From DASYYE01 sp035946955 (GTDB taxonomy: Bacteria > Actinomycetota > Actinomycetes > Streptosporangiales > Streptosporangiaceae), in the NCBI GenBank assembly GCA_035946955.1, contig DASYYE010000533.1, positions 1 to 14,000 on the forward strand: a DNA stretch of 14,000 bases. The letters are read 5' to 3'. Shown piece by piece: positions 8,562 to 14,000 of this stretch. The position numbers and the translations under genes are program-made. Under the pieces are notes generated by a model. That model was given only the letters and a program-made list of their open reading frames with translations, was not told where the DNA came from and did not search any database. Position 1 is the first letter of the stretch. Each line of letters starts with the position of its first letter.

Positions 8562-9460
8562 GCGCCCACGGCCCCGGGACCGCCTGGGTGAGCGCCCACC
8601 TCTTCTGTCACACCTCCCTGGACGGGTTGCTGACCGACGCGGTCCGGCCGACGGTGCTCGAGCTCACCGAGTCCGGGGCGGTGGCGGGCTTCTTCTTTCT
8701 CCGCTACTGGGACGGTGGGCCGCACGTGCGGCTGCGCCTGCTGGCCCGCGACCCCGCCGGGCAATGGCTGGCGCGCAGGTGTGTGCGTGAGCGCTGCGGG
8801 AGCTACCTGCGCGCCCACCTCGCGGCCGAGCCGCTCGACGTTGCCGGGTACGCCGAAGGTGCCGGGCAGATGGCCCAGCTCGAGGGCGTGGAGAGCTACC
8901 ACCGGGTTCCGTTGCCCGACGGGTCCCTGCGGTTCATCCCCTACCAGCGCGACTACGGACGCTATGGCGGCGACACGGTCATGACGGCAGTGGAACGGCA
9001 CTTCATGGACGCAAGCCGGATCGCCCTGTCGCTGGTCGCGGCGACGGACCGGGCGCGGCGTGTGACCGCGGCGTTCTGCATGACCGTACTGGCCGCCATG
9101 GCAGACCGCGAGAGCGCCGGAAACGGCTGGTCAGGCGCACCCGGGCCAGTGCCCGAGCAGTGGCACGGGCACTACGAGAGCCAGCGTGCCCGGCTCGCCG
9201 CACTCGTGGACCGCTGCCGGGCTGCCGCTGGTCAGGCCGACTCCAAACCGGGCTCACTCGCCGCGTGGCACCGGGCGGTCACGTCGCTGCGCGCCCACCT
9301 CGATGGGATCGGCCCGGCGGCCAACCCGGGCGTGCTGGGGCACTGCACGCACCTGATGTGCAACCGGCTCGGGGTGCCGCTGTCCGAGGAGGCGCTCCTG
9401 CACTACCTGGCGGCCCGGGCCCTCACCGACGCACGCGAGCCGATCGGAGCCCCCGAATGA
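8558..9460 (+). CDS. Stand-alone glutamate elimination protein (LanB C-terminal / thiopeptide-type)
   Basis: This 300-residue protein of the 'thiopeptide-type bacteriocin biosynthesis' family corresponds to the LanB elimination domain (TbtC-like). It should remove glutamate from glutamylated Ser/Thr to give dehydroalanine/dehydrobutyrine. Visible signatures are FFLRYWDGGPHVRLRLL, containing H56-V-R58-L-R60 (the HxRxR motif whose two Arg match the catalytic Arg pair of NisB), and YQRDYGRYGGDTVMTAVERH, the usual second block. The start overlaps the previous stop (ATGA 8558-8561) and the end overlaps the next start (ATGA 9457-9460). The pair with the preceding glutamyl transferase makes one complete split dehydratase. 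Confidence 0.88.
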   Translation: MSAHGPGTAWVSAHLFCHTSLDGLLTDAVRPTVLELTESGAVAGFFFLRYWDGGPHVRLRLLARDPAGQWLARRCVRERCGSYLRAHLAAEPLDVAGYAEGAGQMAQLEGVESYHRVPLPDGSLRFIPYQRDYGRYGGDTVMTAVERHFMDASRIALSLVAATDRARRVTAAFCMTVLAAMADRESAGNGWSGAPGPVPEQWHGHYESQRARLAALVDRCRAAAGQADSKPGSLAAWHRAVTSLRAHLDGIGPAANPGVLGHCTHLMCNRLGVPLSEEALLHYLAARALTDAREPIGAPE

Positions 9461-10539
9461 GCTGGCATAGCCTGCACATCCACTACCACGGTGACCAGGA
9501 CCGGCTGATCGTGGGCGTCGTCAAGCCGCTGGCCACCCAGTGGGCGCAGGGCCTGCCGGGCGGCAACGGGACGCCCGTGCGCAGCTACTTCCAGCGCCAC
9601 TGGCGGCAGGGGCCGCACGTGCGTATCAACGTCGAGGCCGACCCTGCTGCCTACTCTCAGGCCATCCGGCCCGCCGTGGTGGCGAGGGCCGCCGAGTTCA
9701 TGGCCGCCTGCCCATCGACAGCCCCCGCGGACGAGGAACGGCTGACGCCCGTGCACCAGCGGCTGGCCATGGAGGAGAGGGAGCGCGGGCCGCTGTCTCC
9801 CTGGGTTCCCGACAACACCGTCACCGACGCCGGCTACGACGACCGGCGGCACGTCCTGGGCACCGAACAGGCCTGCCGCCTGTTCGCCGACTTCAACGTG
9901 ATGACCACGGACCTGGCACTGCGTATGACCGAGGACGCGGTGCACACCGGCGACCGCCTCTCGTCCTGCCTGGACCTGATGGTCGCGACCGCGCAGGAGT
10001 TCGCCCCGCGGGGGATAGCCCAGGGAGCGATGTCGATGCGCTCGCACGCAGAGTGGTTCCTCGTCCGCAGCGGCGCGGCCGGCTCGCTCCGGCCGCGCTG
10101 GGACGACCGCTACCGCCGCTGCGCCGGCGAGGTGCGGGAGCAGGTGAGCCATGTCCTCGGCGCCACCGACGCGGGAATGGCAGCACCGCACGTGCGACGC
10201 TGGCTGGAGACCATGCGGGTCATCCACCAGCGGGCGGGCGAGCTGGCCGACTGTGGGCTGCTGCCCCTGCCCGGTGTCGAAAGGGATCCGTACAAGCCCT
10301 TCAACAGCCCGTTCCACCTGGCGCTCGACCGCAACGACGTGTGGCTGTCCGAGGTCAGGGATGCCCGCTGGTTCCAGCAGTACCGGCTGATGCTGAACTA
10401 CCTCTATGTCCACTTCACCCGCCTGGGCGTAAGGCCGGTGGAGCGCTTCTGGCTCTGCCACCTGGTTGCCTGCGCGGTCGAAGAACGCAACGGTGTCTCG
10501 GCCATGGAACGACTGGCCGCGACACGGCAGGCGGGGTGA
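9457..10539 (+). CDS. Probable pyridine synthase ([4+2] cyclase), diverged LanB elimination-domain family
   Basis: This 360-residue protein is a second, longer member of the elimination-domain family: SYFQRHWRQGPHVRINVEAD aligns with the eliminase block before it. It shows H54-V-R56-I-N58, so the second Arg of HxRxR is Asn, and it lacks the RYGG block. In thiopeptide clusters the diverged paralogue next to the eliminase is the pyridine synthase (TbtD-like), which joins two dehydroalanines in a formal aza-[4+2] reaction, closes the macrocycle and expels the leader peptide. Length and position fit TbtD. Beyond the shared fold I see no motif that proves this reaction, so the specific activity is inferred from context. 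An accessory dehydratase subunit is the main alternative. It overlaps its neighbours by ATGA (9457-9460) and GTGA (10536-10539). Confidence 0.78.
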   Translation: MSWHSLHIHYHGDQDRLIVGVVKPLATQWAQGLPGGNGTPVRSYFQRHWRQGPHVRINVEADPAAYSQAIRPAVVARAAEFMAACPSTAPADEERLTPVHQRLAMEERERGPLSPWVPDNTVTDAGYDDRRHVLGTEQACRLFADFNVMTTDLALRMTEDAVHTGDRLSSCLDLMVATAQEFAPRGIAQGAMSMRSHAEWFLVRSGAAGSLRPRWDDRYRRCAGEVREQVSHVLGATDAGMAAPHVRRWLETMRVIHQRAGELADCGLLPLPGVERDPYKPFNSPFHLALDRNDVWLSEVRDARWFQQYRLMLNYLYVHFTRLGVRPVERFWLCHLVACAVEERNGVSAMERLAATRQAG

Positions 10540-11993
10540 GTGTGGTCCCGGTCCCCGTCGCCTGGCCCGGGCAGTCCCTGCTGCGCCTGCGGCCCGGGGT
10601 GAGCGCGGTCCACGACGGCGCGGGCAGGCTCTGGCTGGTCCGCGGTGCCCAGCGTGAGCATGTCGGGGGCACCGGTGACAACACGCTCACCGTGCTCCGC
10701 CGCCTCGCGGCGGCCGCCTGCACACAAGAACAACTGCTCGCGGAGCAGGACCACACTGAGCAGGGAACTGGCCACATGCTGGGCGGGGACCTGCTCGGCC
10801 GGCTATGGCGGGGTGGCTGGCTGTCGGTCACGCTCGAACACTCGGCCCGGCCGCTACTGACCCTCGAGTCCCGCGGGCCCTGGCCGGCGCCGCAGCATCT
10901 GGTGCCTACGGGACTGGGCGGGCACGAAGGGACACCCCCGCTGCGGCTGTCCCGCTTCGCCGTCCTCCATCGCGACGCGGACCGGCTCATCGTCGAGTCG
11001 CCGCTGTCACCGGTGGTCGTCACGGTCTGCGACCCCATGGTCCTGCCGGTCATCTTCGCGCTGGCCGCACCCGCGGGCACGGAGCCCGCACATGCAATGC
11101 CGGACCACGTCAGCTCCGCTGTGGTTCACACGCTGGCCGCATGCGGCCTGGCCACGGCTGCCGAACAGGATCAGCCGCGCGCCTGCTGGGAACCTCATGA
11201 CCTGTGGTTCCACCAGCGGAGTCGGCAGGCGGCAGGCCTTTCCCGAAACGGCACGGAGGCCGGCGCCACCCCGCCGCCGGCCGTCCCGCCTGCCAGCCAT
11301 CCGGGTTTCGGCACGCCGCGCCTTGCGCTGGCCCGCCCTGACCTCACCGCGCTCCAGCGCACCGAAGCGGCCTTCACCACCGTTGCCGAGGCCCGCCGGT
11401 CCCAGCGCCAGTTCGACGACAGCCACCCGCTCACAGCAGCCGAGGCAGGGGAGTTCCTGTACCGGTGCGCACGGGTCCGCTGGTCAGGTCAGGACGGTGG
11501 GATCGAGGTGACGAGCCGTCCCTACCCCTCGGCGGGCGCCCTGCACGAGCTGGAGGTCTATCTCGTGGCCGTCCGCGTCGCGGGCCTGACGGACGGCATG
11601 TACCACTACCGGCCGGACAGCCACGAGCTCGAATCCGTACCAGCCCCTGGCCAGGCCGCGGCACGGCTGGCCCAGGCCGCCGCGCTCGCCATCGGTGCGA
11701 CCGCCGTCCCCCAGGCGCTCCTGGTAGTGAGTGCCCGGTTTGATCGGGTCATGTGGAAGTACCCGGGTTTTGGCTATTCCCTGGTATTGAAGGATGTCGG
11801 CGCGCTGCTGCAGACCATGAGCCTCGTAGCCACGGCCATGGGCCTCGCTGGCTGCGCACTCGGTGGCGGGGACTCTGCCGTGTTCGCGAGTGCCACCGGC
11901 ATTGACCCACTGGCCGAAGCCAGTGTGGGCGAGTTTGTGCTGGGTAGCGCGCCGGGCCGTGGCGAAGCGCTGCGCAAAGTTACTGCGCCGTAA
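10536..11993 (+). CDS. Second SagB-type dehydrogenase with RRE/PqqD-like N-terminus
   Basis: This 485-residue predicted FMN-dependent oxidase is likely to oxidise azolines. Residues 1-95 (RLRPGVSAVHDGAGRLW onwards) resemble a PqqD-like/RRE winged helix and begin with the same RLRPG as the F-protein. Residues 100-220 are a poorly defined middle region, followed by LWFHQRSR (223-230), typical of actinobacterial SagB-type proteins. The nitroreductase domain covers about 270-485, with RRSQRQFDD (287-295), PSAGALHELEVY (331-342, FMN site), the K408-Y409 motif known from SagB/BcerB-type dehydrogenases, and DVGALLQTMSLVATAMGL. GTG 10536 overlaps the previous stop (GTGA); GTG 10542 is an alternative. 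It is the last gene of the run. It is not a copy of the dehydrogenase at 4151-5779: the domain order differs and only this one keeps the Lys-Tyr pair. Confidence 0.87.
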   Translation: MSVVPVPVAWPGQSLLRLRPGVSAVHDGAGRLWLVRGAQREHVGGTGDNTLTVLRRLAAAACTQEQLLAEQDHTEQGTGHMLGGDLLGRLWRGGWLSVTLEHSARPLLTLESRGPWPAPQHLVPTGLGGHEGTPPLRLSRFAVLHRDADRLIVESPLSPVVVTVCDPMVLPVIFALAAPAGTEPAHAMPDHVSSAVVHTLAACGLATAAEQDQPRACWEPHDLWFHQRSRQAAGLSRNGTEAGATPPPAVPPASHPGFGTPRLALARPDLTALQRTEAAFTTVAEARRSQRQFDDSHPLTAAEAGEFLYRCARVRWSGQDGGIEVTSRPYPSAGALHELEVYLVAVRVAGLTDGMYHYRPDSHELESVPAPGQAAARLAQAAALAIGATAVPQALLVVSARFDRVMWKYPGFGYSLVLKDVGALLQTMSLVATAMGLAGCALGGGDSAVFASATGIDPLAEASVGEFVLGSAPGRGEALRKVTAP

Positions 11994-12020
11994 CGAATAC
12001 GGCTAAACGCTGTCCAACTC

Positions 12021-12050
12021 TTGCCACTGTGTCGCAAATGACCCTAGTGT
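12021..12050 (+). promoter_or_regulatory. Candidate sigma70-type promoter of the secreted-protein gene
   Basis: TTGCCA (12021-12026) matches the -35 consensus TTGACA at five of six bases. TAGTGT (12045-12050) is an acceptable actinobacterial -10, with an 18-base spacer. The pair lies in the only relatively AT-rich stretch of the window (about 11994-12060), predicting a transcript start near 12057 and a 5' leader of about 60 bases. This makes the following gene a transcription unit separate from the RiPP operon. It is a consensus match by eye, not proof. Confidence 0.5.
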
Positions 12051-12053
12051 CAT
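12038..12053. promoter_or_regulatory. Candidate operator: 16-bp near-perfect palindrome over the -10
   Basis: ATGACCCTAGTGTCAT equals its own reverse complement at 14 of 16 positions (arms ATGAC/GTCAT, palindromic CTAG centre, one mismatched pair). It covers the predicted -10 hexamer, so a dimeric regulator bound here would block transcription of the downstream gene. No regulator gene is in the window and the regulator's identity is unknown. Confidence 0.4.
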
Positions 12054-12117
12054 GCTCTGTGCCCGCAGTAGGCCCTTCACCTCGGCATATGTCGTTTCCA
12101 ACGAAGGGAAGACATGC

Positions 12118-13920
12118 ATGAGAGTCCCATCCGCCCGTGTCCGCCTCACCACGGCGGCAGCTGCCGTGGTCGTAGCCGGCGGGCTGTCCAGCACTGCGAT
12201 GACCTACCACGGGTCTGGTTCTCCAACGCCAGCATCCGGTTCGAGCGTGGTCAAAGCCTCCGTGTTCACCCCGCAACTGAAGGAAATCGGCCAGGTCAAC
12301 CTGAGCGCGCTGGCCAAGTCGCAGCACCTCACCCAGGTGACGCGCCACCTCCAGGGAGCCCGGCTCTCCCGGGCGGAGATCCGGGCTGCCGCCTCGCGTT
12401 TCCGTGAGGCCGACAACGCGATCCTCTCCCACCGGCCCAAGGGCACGGCCGGGGGCGCGCCGGACGCGGCGACTACCGCGCTGTCCACGCAGAACGTGAA
12501 AGGTGAGTTCGGCTTCAGCGCCCTTGGCGGGGTCCAGCAGGCCAGCACCACCGGTGGCGTCGACCTCGAACCCCCCGACCAGGGCCTGTGTGCGGGTGGC
12601 GGGTACGTCATGGAGTTCGTCAACAACGCCCTGGCGATCTACGACGCCCACGGTTCGCAACTCCTCGCGCCGACCGCGGCCACAGCCGCGTTCCTGCAGC
12701 CCTCAACGGCCTTCATGTCCGACCCGCGCTGCTACTACGACGCGCCGACGAAGCGCTGGTTCTACCAGGAGTTCATCGTCGGGACCGTGAGCTCCTCCGG
12801 CCAGGTACTCACGCCGAGCACCCAGTTCGAGGCGGTCAGCAACACCGCCGACCCCACCGGCTCCTACACCGTGTTCTCGTGGGACACCACCGACGTGGGC
12901 AGGGCGAACTGCCCCTGCTTCGGTGACTACGACAACCTGGGCGCCGACGGCAACGGCATCTACGTCACCACCAACGAGTTCGGCCTCGTCAGCGGGTTCA
13001 ACGGCGTGGTCATGTACGCCGTGTCCAAGCAGCAGCTCGAGACCGCCGCCGCCACGGGCATCCTGCCGGTTGTCTTTGCCTACCGCATTCCCAGTGACGC
13101 GCTCGGCCAGGCCTACCTGATCGCGCCGACGAGCACCCCGCCCGGGGCGAAGTTCGCACCCAACACCGAGTACTTCGTCGAGTCCGACTCCAACCTGAAC
13201 GCCGACCGCTACCTGATGGTCTATGCCCTCCACAACACCGCTCAGCTCGGCACCCCTGCACCGCCGAAGCTGCAAAGGACCGAGATAGCCTCGGAGTCCT
13301 ACGCCTTCCCGCCGGACGCGACCCAGGAACCTGGGCTCCGCCCGCTGGGCACCGCCTACCAGGACCCGGCTGGCGGCCTGCAGGCCGACTTCAATGCCGA
13401 GATGGAGCCGACCTACGTCGGCGGGCAGGTCTACGCGGAACTGGACACCGCGACGGCCAGCGGCAACGACGCCGTGGACTGGTTCATCATCCAGCCCAAG
13501 TGGACCGATGGCGTGCTGACCGCCGCCGTCGCCCACCAGGGAAGGGTGGCCGTCAAGGGCGCCAGCCTGCTCTACCCCTACACCGCCGTGGACTCCTCGG
13601 GTGTCGGGTACCTGCTCTTCTCGCTGAGCGGGCCGCACAACTACCCGAGCCCGGCCTATGTGACCTACAACACGCTCGGACCCACCGGACCGGTCATCGA
13701 GGCGACCCAGGGCGCTGTCCCAGAGGACAGTTTCACCTGCTACGCGGCCTTTGTCGGCCCGAACTACGGCGGGTGCCGCTGGGGTGACTACTCCATGGGC
13801 GCGGTCTCGAACGGCCGGGTGTTCATGGCGACCGAGATGGTCCCGCAGGGCTACCGCGACACACTCACCAACTGGGGGACTTACGTCTGGAGCGCCCCAC
13901 CGCCACCCGTCGCACCGTAA
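12118..13920 (+). CDS. Secreted six-cysteine protein, probable beta-propeller fold, function unknown
   Basis: This 600-residue protein has a Sec-type signal peptide: Arg-containing n-region (MRVPSARVR), hydrophobic core TTAAAAVVVAGGL and probable cleavage around residues 27-33. A helical stretch of about 100 residues follows. From about residue 130 it is beta-rich with repeated Asp/Gly turns: DPRCYYDAPTKRWFYQEF (202-219), CFGDYDNLGADGNGIYVTTN (from 267) and CRWGDYSMGAVSNGRVFMAT (from 553). The last two look like related blades of a propeller. It has exactly six cysteines (158, 205, 265, 267, 541, 553), an even number allowing up to three disulfides outside the cell. No catalytic motif is recognised. 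ATG 12118 is chosen because GAAGGGAA (12103-12110) lies at proper spacing and it begins the signal peptide directly; ATG 12052 would overlap the palindrome and spoil the signal. It has its own promoter and terminator, so a link to the RiPP operon is unproven. Confidence 0.8.
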   Translation: MRVPSARVRLTTAAAAVVVAGGLSSTAMTYHGSGSPTPASGSSVVKASVFTPQLKEIGQVNLSALAKSQHLTQVTRHLQGARLSRAEIRAAASRFREADNAILSHRPKGTAGGAPDAATTALSTQNVKGEFGFSALGGVQQASTTGGVDLEPPDQGLCAGGGYVMEFVNNALAIYDAHGSQLLAPTAATAAFLQPSTAFMSDPRCYYDAPTKRWFYQEFIVGTVSSSGQVLTPSTQFEAVSNTADPTGSYTVFSWDTTDVGRANCPCFGDYDNLGADGNGIYVTTNEFGLVSGFNGVVMYAVSKQQLETAAATGILPVVFAYRIPSDALGQAYLIAPTSTPPGAKFAPNTEYFVESDSNLNADRYLMVYALHNTAQLGTPAPPKLQRTEIASESYAFPPDATQEPGLRPLGTAYQDPAGGLQADFNAEMEPTYVGGQVYAELDTATASGNDAVDWFIIQPKWTDGVLTAAVAHQGRVAVKGASLLYPYTAVDSSGVGYLLFSLSGPHNYPSPAYVTYNTLGPTGPVIEATQGAVPEDSFTCYAAFVGPNYGGCRWGDYSMGAVSNGRVFMATEMVPQGYRDTLTNWGTYVWSAPPPPVAP

Positions 13921-13942
13921 GCCGGCACCTGGACCAGCCCGA

Positions 13943-13981
13943 GCCGCCGCGGCCCCGGACGTGTCCGGGTGCCGCGGCGGC
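13943..13981 (+). terminator. Strong hairpin terminator after the secreted-protein gene
   Basis: Bases 13943-13953 (GCCGCCGCGGC) pair exactly with 13971-13981, and 13954-13960 (CCCGGAC) pair with 13963-13969. This gives an almost continuous 16-18-bp GC-rich stem with a single bulged T (13970) and a tiny loop. It starts 22 bases after the stop at 13920. There is no U-tract, as is usual for actinobacterial terminators. It can also act on transcripts arriving from the opposite side. Confidence 0.75.
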
Positions 13982-14000
13982 GCCCTTACATTGGGCGTGT

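Noticed and set aside
9540..10535. Upstream in-frame extension of the second dehydrogenase through the whole pyridine-synthase gene
   Set aside because: The extension is an Arg-rich shadow of the 9457-10539 gene. The real start is the GTG at 10536, where the RRE-like sequence begins.
11979..11994. GTTAC/GTAAC inverted repeat over the stop codon of the last operon gene, as a terminator
   Set aside because: It is only a 5-bp AT-containing stem with a 6-base loop and no U-tract, too weak to call a terminator. The operon's end is therefore not marked by a visible hairpin.
12003..12194. 63-codon minus-strand frame as a possible precursor peptide
   Set aside because: It has no Cys and no Ser/Thr-rich C-terminal core, and it lies antisense to the promoter and signal peptide of the next gene.

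Overview
This window comes from a high-GC actinomycete (Actinomycetota, Streptomyces-like). It is strongly GC-biased at third codon positions, has long spurious open frames antisense to real genes, uses GTG starts and has tightly overlapping genes. The genus cannot be named from this sequence alone.

Positions 68-11993 are one plus-strand run of seven genes, almost all touching or overlapping (TGATG, ATGA or GTGA junctions). They form the enzymatic core of a RiPP pathway of thiopeptide type (azole-, dehydroamino-acid- and pyridine-containing peptide), with the part list known from thiomuracin TbtB-G. (1) 68-2170 is an F-protein ('ocin-ThiF-like') that should bind the precursor leader peptide. 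(2) 2187-4151 is an E1-like/YcaO cyclodehydratase that should convert Cys/Ser/Thr to azolines. (3) 4151-5779 is a two-domain SagB/nitroreductase-type flavoprotein for azoline-to-azole oxidation. (4) 5784-8561 is a LanB-type, tRNA-Glu-dependent glutamyl transferase. (5) 8558-9460 is the stand-alone glutamate eliminase that yields dehydroalanine/dehydrobutyrine. (6) 9457-10539 is a second, diverged member of the elimination-domain family, most likely the [4+2] pyridine synthase that forms the macrocycle and releases the leader. (7) 10536-11993 is a second SagB-type dehydrogenase with its own RRE/PqqD-like N-terminus.

No precursor peptide gene, tailoring enzyme (P450, methyltransferase), transporter, regulator or resistance gene is visible. 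The precursor probably lies just upstream of position 1: a perfect 9-bp hairpin at 9-30 sits right before the first gene, where a terminator or attenuator between a precursor gene and its enzymes would be expected.

After the operon, the 124-base gap 11994-12117 holds a plausible sigma70-type promoter overlapped by a near-perfect 16-bp palindrome. It is followed by a separately transcribed gene (12118-13920) for a secreted, six-cysteine, probably beta-propeller-like protein of unknown function, then a very strong hairpin terminator (13943-13981). This last gene may be outside the biosynthetic cluster.

The most unusual points are: the C-terminal part of the F-protein looks like a catalytically dead YcaO domain, joined to the front by a six-copy 21-bp tandem repeat; there are two dissimilar SagB-type oxidases, of which only the second keeps the Lys-Tyr motif; and the pyridine-synthase-like gene shows HxRxN where the neighbouring eliminase has HxRxR.
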